This document shows positions 1 through 12,500 of a DNA stretch of 30,531 bases, piece by piece; position 1 is the stretch's first letter; every line of letters begins with the position of its first letter. The notes beneath the pieces are model-generated. The model saw only the letters and a list, made by a program, of their open reading frames with translations. It had not been told where the DNA came from and searched no databases. The DNA comes from Lingula anatina (Eukaryota; Brachiopoda; Lingulata; Lingulida; Lingulidae), in NCBI RefSeq assembly GCF_001039355.2, contig NW_019773714.1, positions 519,607 through 550,137 of the forward strand, read 5' to 3'. The translations under genes were made by a program, and so were the position numbers.

Positions 1-169
1 CAAAATATATTTTTGTTGTTTCTGATGTTACAAGTTGTAAATATGGTCAAAATATATTTTTGTTGTTTCTGATGTTACAAGTTGTAAATATGGTCAAAAT
101 ATATTTTTGTTGTTTCTGATGTTACAAGTTGTAAATATGGTCAAAATATATATGTTGATTGTCTCTGAC
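1..169. repeat. 47-bp minisatellite, cut by window start
   Basis: Three perfect head-to-tail copies of a 47-bp unit lie at 1-47, 48-94 and 95-141, each starting caaaatatat and ending taaatatggt. A fourth, diverged and partial copy follows from 142. The array probably continues to the left of the window. It sits in the intron upstream of the first visible exon of gene 1, or further upstream. Confidence 0.95.
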
Positions 170-3100
170 ACATCCTGTTTATTGCTGCAAAACACACATA
201 CATATATTCATGTTGCTTATGTCACAGGTAAATATTTATAACTTGAACATGTGAACAATTTGAGGACGCTGCATGGCCGTAAGCTTTATCAAGATTGCAG
301 TGTCGTCTATCAAGAATGCCTTATTGTAACTGGATTTCCTGACTTGACACACAGATCTGTGACTTCGTAAAAGGTTATCACAGACTAGTGTGCTCCTGTG
401 TTATATAACACGACCCAGTCATAATATTCCACCTGATCTAGGGGCCATCCAGGTGGTGGTAGATACTTGACCATGTGGGTGTAATTCCCTCTAGTCCACT
501 TGAAAACAGATATGTGCAACATCAGGTGGTTGTTACAGTGGTTCCACCCTCTCCTTCTCTGCCTTGATTTATTCCCTTATATTAATTATCCCCTAGTTAA
601 TAGCTACTGTCTAGTTGATGTTAATTTGTTAAGTAAATGTCAGGAGTCAGGTCAGGTATCAAGGAGTGCTGATTAAAGGTGTTTCTGCACAGGTGAGAAT
701 GTGTGACTTTTCCAGTTGGCTGGGAAAACTTACCTGGAGGAACATATCTTTGTGTTGTTTATATATAGTGGGGTGAAGCAGGTTATTATAGTATGTTACT
801 GGGGTATTAGGTGGCCTCACAGCTAGTTTTAACACTGTGTCCATCATTCAGAGAAACCCTTCAACTTTTACTTCATGTTTTGTCAACTCAGAAATATGTT
901 CTGGAGTGACATGTTTTTAGCTGAGCTGACAGAGAAATGTGCCAATTGCCAAACCACTCTATTTTAACCAGTACACATATATATATGCATTGGCTGACTA
1001 TTTTTACCAGTACATATTACATGTATCTGTACTCTTGAGTGCTGAAATCAGTGGGAGCTGTGGTGAAATCCCACTGTGATTTTTTGGCTTTATACCTAGA
1101 ATAAATGTATTTATACTCAATTTTTGTAAAGACATATTTTTTGGACAGTATGAGAGATAGCTATTATCTTTATGTGGGCTCAGGTGGGTGTGTGAGCAGA
1201 GAGCACTGTGATTGGCTGAAGCCAGACACTCCTTCCAGACAAACCTTCCACATATGACCTTATGTTTTATTCAGTGATGTGGGTAATATGGCTTTCTATC
1301 CCTGTTGCTGTATGCTCTGATAACTCTCTATAATGGTGGAATCCCATGGAATTTCTTAGATATTTGTTTATGATAAATTTTGTCAGGGGTTGTGAATGTA
1401 ACATTAAATTTTGGCCTCTCTGCAACCCTACAAAATTCCTTAATTTTTAATTGACAATCATAATATTGTGGTCATATTTTGGTACTCTTGCCATTAAATT
1501 ACAGTGTTACATTTTTTCATGGCCAATTTTAATTAAAATTAAAGTAAAGTTTGTAATGGTACTCAGTTGGTTTTGGCAGCCTTAACTGGTCTAATATCCA
1601 TCAAACCCACAAATATATTGTGTTTGTCCAGTTAATTTGTTAATTCATTCCTATATATACTAAGCGAGATGGAAGAGATTTAAAGTTATGACAGTTTCTT
1701 CAGTCAACAGTGATATGGAGATTTTTTTGTCATATTCTTCCGAAAGAGAACTTATATGATCCCTATCTTTTAACTAATAATTTTCAGATTTAGTGCTCTG
1801 TGAGTTTTTATGTTATTTTCATATAGTATGTATGATCAATAATGATTTGTGTATAAAACCAAAGGATGTTAATGGAGGATTGTTCTGTATAACTAGTTTT
1901 AGTTTGGATGACAGAGTAGAGAGAGATGAGTAAAAAATATAGTTATACCAAATTACTCTACAGTCAATACGCATCTTGAGCAAAAATGTTCATTAGATTG
2001 GTAGATGGAACATAAATGAAAATTATCGAACGCAAGCTGAAAAATTAACATACCCTCAGCTTAGCTTAGCATAGACCTTTATCATAAGAGTCCTGACTGC
2101 TCTACCACCTAGCGGTCAGTAAGTATCATCTGCTCACATCAGTCTGATGAAGGCCTATGTCTAGGTTGGCAATAAGTTAACAGTATGAAAAATGTTCGGC
2201 TTATGTTTGATAATTTTCATTTTTATGAGTCTATATCTTGATACTTATTATATTTTAATTTAAACATTTTATTGTGTAGAATTATGTTCAGTTGATATAG
2301 ATATAGATGTTGGTTAGGTCCCTGTCATCCAACCAGTTTTCAGACATGTCTTCCAATGGTGAAATGGTTCACATTAAAGTTATAAATCACGATGATTTGC
2401 ATTGTTTAGTGATTATCGTTTTTGAGCATGATGAACATGTGTCCTGTATTTTAGCTCTCTAGTATTGTCTCTTTCAGGAAAGTAGTATTCCTTTTTGAAC
2501 AAACAGGTTATTCAGTCCTTTTGACGCAGGGTTCTATATATTTTACCTGTACCTTCCTGCTTGGTATTCACACAGTAGAGCAGATTTTTTTTTCTTTTTA
2601 AGGTAGTCATGTTGTACCTGAGTCGTTGTACAAACTACAGATAAGTAGCAGACGTTTTTGGAAAGGTGATAAATTATAATGGGTAATATAAGATTTTTTT
2701 GTCTGGACCTACACTCCAGCTCTAAAAGAAGTCATAGTTTGCAGTACAACAGATACAAATGGAGCCAGCAGAAGTCACTTGCATGCAGAGATATATGCTG
2801 GGAAACTCACAGACAGAATGTAGATGAAAATAAATTGTTTGAAGATTGGCGTAGACCTTAAGGTCATAGGAGAAGAGATGGAGGTGTAAGAAATCTTTTG
2901 ATGAAAGATAAATTTGTGATATAAACATTGGTAAATTAAACAATATAATTGTACCATCCTAAATGTGCCCATCTGGGAATGTTATTTAGGCTTTGAATAG
3001 ATCCCTCCACTCCCTACCAAATGAAAAAAAAAATTAAATTTTTTCTTGATATCTTGTTTTCTTAATTACTCACTTACTACCATCAATTACTCTCTAAACC

Positions 3101-3408
3101 TAAAAATATAGTTTGGATTTTGAAAGACCATTACATCTCTGTACTAGAGGTTTTATTATGTCAAGATGATGGAGAGTTATTTTTACAGACAATTGGAAAA
3201 ATTAGACATTGAAAATCACATGAATGGCTGGTTCCCTTTCATTGGATTTAGGTTTCTTTCAGTGGGTCTGTCTCAGCATTGCCTGTTTCACAATACATGT
3301 CACCTAATATAGTTCACCAAGGACATATTGTACATTGTAGTTAAGCATACCTGTGATATCAAGTTATGATGATGAATATGATGTTTATTTTTCTTCTCTT
3401 ATTTATAG
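170..3408 (+). other. Non-coding region: 5' intron of gene 1
   Basis: No exon could be supported here. A first coding exon like that of gene 2 (start codon plus a hydrophobic first helix of about 39 codons) was looked for and not found, so gene 1 exon 1 is probably left of the window. The stretch is AT-rich, has only short chance open frames, and holds one inverted-repeat element (2011-2227). It ends with a normal acceptor, atttatag, at 3401-3408. Confidence 0.6.
2011..2227. mobile_element. Short inverted-repeat element (MITE-like)
   Basis: The left end, cataaatgaaaattatcgaa, matches the reverse complement of the right end, which reads cataaaaatgaaaattatca. The match continues for about 35 bp with a few differences. 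The element is about 217 bp with no coding capacity, as expected of a non-autonomous DNA transposon. No clear target-site duplication was seen, so the superfamily is open. Confidence 0.55.
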
Positions 3409-3558
3409 GAAATGAAATGTGCCTATGGAGTGTTGATCATCGCTATATTCTGGATGACGGAGGTGATGCCCCTGGCAGTGACGGCGCTTCTACCACTGGT
3501 CTTGTTCCCCTTCATGAGTGTATCTACATCTAAGACCCTGTCGTACAATTACCTCAAG
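3409..3558 (+). CDS. Gene 1, first visible coding exon (exon 2)
   Basis: 50 codons in phase 0, between acceptor atttatag and donor gtaatc. It encodes [20 protein letters not shown] and continues [14 protein letters not shown], the conserved second helix region of SLC13 proteins with the [15 protein letters not shown] motif. The gene 2 counterpart is 22572-22730, which is three codons longer at its 5' side. Confidence 0.92.
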
Positions 3559-6500
3559 GTAATCTAAAATATCTCAATCAAATATCTCATATGAAGAACT
3601 TGAAAATTTCTATTGCTTTTACATGTAGTATTACTTTTACGTTTAGTATTTCTATTCCTTTTTATGTACAGACACAGATGTGTCTGTACATATTGCCATC
3701 ATCTGCGTCTGTCGTCGCCGATGCCGGCGCCGTGCACTTTCCTTGTTTTTTTTTTCGCAAAGGATCGAGGCCCTGGGTTCAGTAAAGACATCAAACGTTA
3801 TAATGCTTATCATCAACCTTGAAGATTAGCTGTTTGTGGTAACATTTTTATTGGAAAAAAATGACATTAGCCTGGTTATGTTAAAACTAGATGTTTTACA
3901 TAATCTTTACTCTAGTTTACTATAATTTAAGTATTTTATTAGACTAAGCCTGACTTCTGTTTGTCTCTTTACTCATTTGACCGCATTCTCTACTGCCCCC
4001 CCCCCCCAAAAAAAAAAAAAAAAATCAGTAAATAAACAAATATAAGAAAAGTTTTAAAAAGATCAGTTTAGGCTGAAAAAGTTGACAAAATCTGTTGGAA
4101 ACACTCAATTGACTGTAAGCAAACATTGACCTTGAAGTGGAGAGATGACTTTATGGTTGGTAGCTGTGCCTTAATGTCTTTTAAATAAGTCACTAATGCA
4201 AGATAAAAGTCCAAGATGGTTGACAGCACCATGGAGGGTCCCTTGCAGTCAAGATCAAGTCTTACTACAAAAGTCTACATGCACTCTTATTTCACATAAT
4301 TTACTCTGCTTCACATTTTACATAAATGCCTCAAATGCGTTTGTTGGGTTTCACAAGAATGCCTCCATTTTTCTCCTCTTTCCACCTGTGACCTTCATGT
4401 TGTCAACACAAGACACCTGTCTACAAATGAGGATGGAGAATGCATTATCCGGTTAACGTTTCAATCTAATAGAAGTGCCAGTAGAAGCTCTCAAGAAGTG
4501 CCTGGGAATATGTTGATCTCAAAAACATCTGTTTACCAAAGCAATGGCCAGTTGTCTTATTGCGTATAACTATACCCTGGGTTTTTCATTCTTTCACTTA
4601 CTTCTTAATTTAGACACAGATATTTATAATCCTTATTTCTTATTGGACGTGTTACACTTGAACTTTGCCCATTCAAGTTAATCTTGGATAGATATATATT
4701 TAAATATGACTACGTAAGTGTGAAGACGAGCTCACCCAGTAAACAGCCAGTTATACACACTATACCTTTGAGAACAGCTTCAATATTCTAAGGACCCAGT
4801 CACAGTGAATTTATTAACATAGCTACTGTACACTACTACACAGGGACTCTCCCCCAATGCAATCAGATTAACAGACTAACACCCATTTTTTTCCTACATA
4901 CTCATAAATCACCAGTTTTTTATGTTTTACTCAAAATCAGGAGGAGGTGAGTTAATCTGATTGCATTCAGCAAGAGTCTCCATGGAGTTAGTGTGTGGTA
5001 GCTAGGTCATTTAATGCATTGTGAACAGGCCCTTAATGTTCAACACCAAACTACATATGCAGTATAAGGCAGCAATCCACCCTTTAGAATAAACTCCAAA
5101 TATCACTTGATGTCAGAAGTAATTTGTTGATGTTGATTTAATGAGATGTTTTCCCTGTTCCAGGACACCAATATGTTATTTGTTGGAGGGTTGATTGTTG
5201 CTGTAGCTGTAGAAAACTGGAACCTTCACAAAAGGATAGCTCTCAGGGTCCTGATGATGGTGGGAACCAAACCAAAATGGTAAATTTAAGCAAACATTGA
5301 TTTTTTTTTTACATATGACTGAACACCAGCAGTATTTGTAGGATTTCCAATTTGCTGTACATTTTGAAGCCTTTATGAAGTTGACATGGAATGATGATAA
5401 TTTATTGAGCACCCTTTTTTTTTTTACATTTACAGGCTCCCTGAACTATACAGTAGAATAGTACACAGTGGTATATGTTAAATCTCTTCATATAAATATA
5501 TTTATTTTATTTATTTATTTATCAATAACTGTGAGGGCAAAAAACTTTATGTTTTTGAAGTATTACACAGATCATTGGCGTTCGGATTTGCATTTTTTTC
5601 AATTCATCATTCACAAATTGTAACCATAGCAGCCATACCCTGCAGGTGGATTGAATACAACGGGAAGCCGCTGGTCTTTGTCTGTGATCCACAGGGAGGT
5701 TTTGCAAATTTCCCTTTTATTTTGAAGTTAGTTTATAAATTTGACAACAAGTTTACTGTCTTTGGGGATTTGGAATGATAGAAGATACACTTGAAGAAAA
5801 AATCATTCTGTTACACAAGTGAAAGTAACATTGATAAATTTGATTTTCAATCTGTCTCTGTCAGGGTTCTTGAAAATGGAAAGAAATTGAGTGAAAATGA
5901 GACAATCACATACATACCCTTAAACAAACCTTGCAAGCAAAACTTATCAAACAAAGATGGTTAGTGTTATAGGATGCCCTTTCCAAATGGCATGCTCTTC
6001 TAGTATCAACATCAATAGACTCATTGTGAGACACAACTATGAAATAACATGTGGGAATTATGTTATTACTGCACCAAAATAAAGTGTATTGATAAACTGT
6101 ACTGAGTGCCATGTGCTGAATATTTCAAATAAGAGAAAATTAAGTTCAACTCTGTGGTTAAAATTTAATCACAGTTTGGTTACATTAGTTTAAAAAATGG
6201 CCTAATAACATTTTTTTGTTTATTAAGAGATAATTAACCAAAACAAGGATATGGTACGTATATTTTTCAATTCTGCTATGTAAGACAACAGTACTATACT
6301 TCCCTGTATAACATTGAAACTTGATGACAATGTTTTAACTGTTTTAGGCTAATGTTTGGATTTATGAGTGTGACTGCCTTTCTCTCCATGTGGATCAGTA
6401 ACACAGCCACCACTGCCATGATGGTGCCCATTGTACAGGCAGTTCTAGATGAACTGGAAGAGAGCAAAAAGCAAGAACTGCAGCAATCATTCAAAAACCA

Positions 6501-9500
6501 AGGCAGTGAGCTGGCTGGAAGTATGGAAGAAATGGGTATGGGAAAGTTTGCCACGCTTTCTTTTTACCATTATTATCTTTGTATTATTTTACCAGAACAA
6601 TTGAAGCATAAATATTTGCAGAATGTATTTATACATAGCATGTTTGCAGGCTTTAAAATTGAAATATTGCTAACCTTCTTATGTTGTTGATCTATGTTTT
6701 TCTTTTCGTTCCTGCCTTTACTTTAAGCATAGATATCTTGATAACACTTTTTTTGTGACACAAACATAAAATCCTACATTAAGTGCTTCATGGTGCTTTG
6801 GCATACCATGCCAATTTTGAAATAACCATAGCTGTTCTATGTTGAAACATGCTTACTATTCCATGTAGTCCCCCTGAACCCCCCACCAGACCCAGATGGA
6901 TCAGACACAGTCATTGCTAGCACCAACACACTGGATGTAGTGGTGATGCCAGGGTAGGTTTTTTTTTTTCTCTGCATCAAGTCTCAACATTTACGTAACT
7001 GATGTTGTCAACATTCATATTCATTTATTCCTTTCAAAGGGCAATTATGGAAATATATTTTTTGATGTTATAATTTGATTTTTTGACTTTTTGTTTGGAA
7101 CAAACTTCTAAAATTTATCATGAAAAAAAAAAAGAACTCTTTAAAAATCTATTTTTAGTTAACTGTTATCAGAATGGATATATTTATCTACTATAGTAAT
7201 GGGTTTGTGAGTGGTATGAGCAGTACAAATGAGTTGGCCATGACAGAAGCCATGAAGAAGAGCCATGAGTACTTCAACAACATGTGTAAAGGGATGCTGC
7301 TGTGTATCGCCCATGCTGCTAACATTGGAGGAACTGCCACATTGACGGGGACGCCTCCCAATCTGGTAATCAAAGGACAGGTAGATACGTAAGTACATGC
7401 CCCTTGTATACACCCTGAATACCCCAGGTTGATTGCAAGCCCCCTGAATATCCCTGTTTGTAGACAGAATCAACATTTCCTTAGAGAAGTATGAAAATTG
7501 ATTAAAATTTTTTTCTTACCATTGTGTTAACGTCAGGCAGTTGCTGTGCTCCAGTGCTTTCTTTACTGCTTGTTTTCTGAGACTTCTAATCTTTGACAAA
7601 AGAAATCAAATTTTCATGATCAAATTTTAAAGTAGCAGATTTAGTGATCTCTGCTTTCTCTTAAAATTCATTGTGTTCATATTTCCTCAGTTTTTCCTCA
7701 ATTTTATTGTATACTACAAATGGATGTTTCATGTAAAATTTGAATGATTTGAAGAAAAAAGGACCTTTTTGATATTTCATCTGTATTGTTACTTGTCACA
7801 CTGCTTTCTGAATGCTACTGACCACTTATTTACCATATTTATTTTTTGCTTTACTGCTTCTGGTCAATACGCCACTGTAGCTAATATAATAGTAGATATT
7901 GCCAAACAGCACATTTCCCACATATTAAGTTATGTATATTATTTCATTTTTAGGTCACAGTATTTTGTGTTGACCCAAGATTTATAGGGGAGAGCAGTCT
8001 TAGTAAAGTCAGGTTAAAAACTTCAAAATGGCCTTCAAATTTTGACCCCAAAATTGCAGTTACACCCAAATGTTTTGCAACACTCATTTAATTTGCATTA
8101 CAAAAAGACATCTTTTCATATAATTTTGTTTATTGAATACCCCTCCATGGGACCTCATGCAGAAAGTACTGCCACAGACTGGTGAAAAACAGGCTGGGAG
8201 CAGACAAAGAACAGACAAACAACCACCCTTAAATGCATTCATTCATAGAATTTCCCCTTTTTAAAGAAAAATATATAAATGTGTTTGCCCCGAATATTTT
8301 ACCTTTTTTTGGCATTAGTAATGTTGTATACCAGTCCTTCCAAATTAGACTGCCCCCCACAAGAGCCAGCAATACTGTTGATTTATGTTTAGCATAGAAT
8401 AATAAACCAATTTTAATCAACACATGTGGCCTGAAGATTTGAATGATTTTAGAAGTGATAGAAGCTATAGAAGTGATAAAAGCTATAGAAATGATAGAAG
8501 CTGCTTAAGTGATAGAACCTATAGAAGTGCTTGAAGCAAATGTGTTGGATTTGATAGAGTAACATGGTCTAAACTGGTCCACTGATTAGTCTGTTTGGAT
8601 TACTACATGCTTATTCAAGACTGCACTTGCTTTTTTACTTAATATAGTACATGTACTTGTTTTTTCAATGGAAGTAGGAGGAATAGATTAGAAAACATTA
8701 ACATGATACAGTGTAATTGTGCTTATCTGACATAAAATTCTAATAGTCATGTAGTAGAAAATAGATTTGAACTGTTTTTAGATGAGATATGACAGACATC
8801 ATTTTAGTTTTATAGTCTAGCTGTCATGTTTCAGACAACATTCACACAGATGCAGATCTTTTTGAAATATATGTCTTCCTATTGATTTGGGAAATCTATG
8901 AAATCCATTTCATTGAGAAAATGTATATACTGCCACTTTCAGATAGCCAGAGCACAATACAGATATTTCATTTTTTCAGTTATTTATTTTGTAAGAATCT
9001 GTGTCTGTTTGAATGTGGATAAAATATTCCCTGCTTTTGCTTTACCCTCACAGGCTTTATGGACCCAAGGCCGGGATCAACTTTATAACTTGGCTTGCGT
9101 TTGCTCTCCCTGTGGTGGGGATAACTCTAACTCTTGCCTGGATCTGGCTTTTCTCCTTCTTCATGGGATGGAGGTAGCAACTGCGTAGAGGATGTTACAG
9201 CAACACCCACAATTTATTTTTTGCATGTGCACTTTAAGTGTGGACCAGGACTGCATGAATATTGATTTTTGTTTTTTGCTTTATTGACAAGTGTCTGAAG
9301 GATTTCCCCAAAATTGGATATAATGTTAAATGTCATTACACGTGACTGACCTGTTTTGAAATTGTTGATTGATCAAAATTTGTTTAGCAGACATTTTTTG
9401 TTATAAATTGTATCTGAATTTGTATTTTCAGTGTGATTCAATTATTTTGAATGACATGCTCATCTCTTAATTATTTGCATGGTGTCTTTACATTTTCTGC

Positions 9501-12500
9501 TTATTCCTGAACTCTGCACTTAAGTCAGGTTTGCTGTCTACTTTTATCTCTATTCTCAGAAACAGCAGTTCATGTTGGCAGTGTTGGTTGAATTTTTTTT
9601 CCCTCGTTTTAGATGCATTTTGATGCTCTTTATGACCTTTATATTTCTTAGTGGAAAATTGCATACTCTCATTCCCCATTCTTTACAATTCCTGCATATA
9701 TTGAGTGACTACATATTTTTGTTTAGGTTATATGGTTCAGAAGCTGGTATCAACTTTAGCTCATGGTTTGTGTTTGCTTTCCCTGCCATGCTGTTGGCAT
9801 TAGCCGTTGCATGGGTCTGGCTAACTGGATACTTTCTAGGATGGAGGTGAGTTTTGGAGTCACTAACAGCTTGTGTAAAAAGTTTTGGACAGTTGGACAA
9901 CTGATGTTTTGGACAGCTGTCTGTGGCGTGTTATATTTTTTTCATACACTGGTAAAAAGCAGTGTCAGGTATGATGAAAAGATGCGCAAGTGTTCTCCAA
10001 AATTATATGACTTTAACCCTGGGGTCTTCTGTGACTCTCTGGTGTGTTTTAAGTCATTTTTGAGGCTTCATGTTATTTTTTTAAGAAGATGAAGCTGATA
10101 GATAAACATTTATGTATATGTAGCCTCTGTCTTCTATAAATGGGCTCAGATGAGAGTGCTGTATTGGACGTCATTGGCTCTGTCATAGACCAAAGTAACT
10201 CTTGTCTTTAATGACCAGTTTGCCTTTATTAGCTTCTGCTTATGTTAGTTTGATACAGTTGAAAGGTAAGAGAGACGTAACAATATATTTTGTCTGCATT
10301 CCTCAGATGGGATGGGATATTTTAGCCTGCATTAATTAGCCATTATTGTTTTTTCCTCACCTTGCATCAGCCAACAACTAGCATTAATACACAGATGATG
10401 TTACACATTGTTAATGAAGAAGTGTTTCAAGGTGATTTCTGATGAGCACATCTCACCTTCAGTGTCCTCTTCCGTGTATTTAACAATCCCAATGAACGTG
10501 TTTTTAAAAGGGTGGAGTGTTTTTCACGTATGCCCAAATTAAAATAGTAGTTTGACATGTTTTCAGCGTTTCCATAAAGAATTTAGTGAAAGGAATGTGG
10601 TTTAGGGATCAGATGTTAAGGGGTGTACATGACAGAGACCATGTAGAACCTGTTGACATTTTTCCTCTAAAGAATAATTTATAAACAGAGGCCCTGAGTC
10701 CAAAAAGCATGACTGTGTCTGTTTGACATTGAACTGAATGCACCTCCTTCATGGACTGTGAAATGTGTTATATTAAAATAACTGAATCTGTGTACTAACA
10801 GATGATTAGAGATTTAACAGCAATCTTTAGCATTCTGTAAATTTATTTAGCCATTGATTCATAGATATAGTTTTCTTACCAATAATGCCTCTTAAAGGAG
10901 GAATTAAAATTGTTGAAAGCAGTAACTATAAATTTTCGTTTTTTTAAATAATATAAAAATTAAGTGCTATATTGTGCAACCTCACATTTATGTTTGTGTC
11001 CAGAGATCAGTATTCCTAAATTAGTTCTAGTAATTTTACCTTCCAGAACAATGTTTAACTGTTGTTTTAAAATGAAAGAGGAGGACAGCTCGGCTGCTGG
11101 GTATACTATAAAAAAAGCTTATGACAATTTAGGACCCATGTCGTAAGTAGTTGACCTTTTTCATTATCTATATTTTTTATATTTACTGAACTTTGGATAT
11201 TATCTTGCAAGAAAATATATATTTCAACAGAATAAAATTGAGCAACATGCTTGATTCTCTCATTGGGGATATGTTATATATCCCTCTTTGCTGTACAAGC
11301 AGCCAAATGGTTAGTTTCTCATTGTGTCCAAAGAATATTTGGTTGGGGTTATGATCATGAAAAAGAGCAAAATCATTTTGGTACATATGTTCACATCTGC
11401 AGTTGTCCTCAGGTTTATGATGAGTAGACGTGACGATTGCTAATTGCCATCATTAAAGATTTTGATATATTAATTTATACTTTTTAGTATTGATATTTAT
11501 GTTTCTATGTTGGTTGTATTTTCAGTTTTGCAGAAATCGTAGTTTTGGTAGACTTTATAGCGCTGGCTGTGCTATGGCTGACCAGAGAACCTGAGTTTGT
11601 CACTGGATGGGGAGATTTTTTCAAAGACGGTGATATAAGGTAAACTGTTTATGAAAGATTTTATAAAAAAACTTTCAGAGAAATTAAGTGGTGATATAAA
11701 AGCAGGGCAAATGTGACACTGGGAAACAATTGTATCTATTTTTGTTTTATTTTCTCATGTTTTTGTAAACATTTTATTAATTTATGTAGTAAAATACAAT
11801 CAATATAATTATTCCTTTAAAAACATTGTTTTAGTTTCATTGGAAGAATTACAGAGAATATTTTTGTTTCAGTTATATCTCTGATGCTACCTCAGCTATA
11901 GCCATGTCTGTGTTATTATTTGTTTTGCCATCCAAGAGGCCAAACTTCTTCTGTCTCAGAGCAAAGCATGGTATGGAAATAACTGTATTTTGATTCGGGG
12001 TAGATTAGATCCCAAACTTTATCGATTAGCTGAAGATACATTGAATAAACCTTGGAAATTTTTAATTTTGTGATATCTTATTGTGTCTTGCACTCTTACA
12101 ATATACAGATTTTTGCTCCATTACATTATTACCCTTTGATACAATACATGTACCAGTATGACAGTGAAAACAATCTTTTATAAGAGCTCAGGTTCAACAC
12201 AAAAATTACGAGATTTCGCCATTTTCCCAAATTCCACCAGGAAAACATAACAATCTTTCCAAGTGACTTCATTTTGATGGAGATACTTCCCATTAATCAG
12301 ACACTTAATCTTCTGTGAACTTGCAGATGACAGCCCCCCAGGACCTGTGCCCCCCATCTTGAATTGGTCCACGGTGCAGAAGAAGTTGCCATGGAATGTG
12401 GTGGTACTGCTTGGAGGGGGGTTTGCATTGGCCCAGGCCTGCAATGTAAGTGTTGGTGTTTATTGAGTTACATCAGTTTTGTACATTGTACAACTTTGTA

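Larger units (their letters stand above)
3559..5163 (+). other. Gene 1 intron 2
   Basis: A 1605-bp intron with gt at 3559 and cag at 5161-5163. It holds the palindrome at 3663-3692, a CpG-rich patch, a poly-C/poly-A run at about 3997-4024 and an inverted-repeat element at 4820-5004. No further exon was seen. Confidence 0.8.

Noticed and set aside
659-847. Open frame of 62 codons on the - strand.
   Set aside because: Low-complexity, no family features, no splice or promoter context; within expectation for AT-rich non-coding DNA.
2144-2172. CTGATGA followed by a GGCC/GGC stem-like stretch, resembling the core of a hammerhead ribozyme.
   Set aside because: The second conserved core element (GAAA) is not present; aata is found in its place, and no convincing pairing for the other two stems was seen. 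At best a dead relic inside the element at 2011-2227.
12178-12444. Open frame of 88 codons on the - strand.
   Set aside because: Overlaps gene 1 exon 11 in antisense and has no features of its own.
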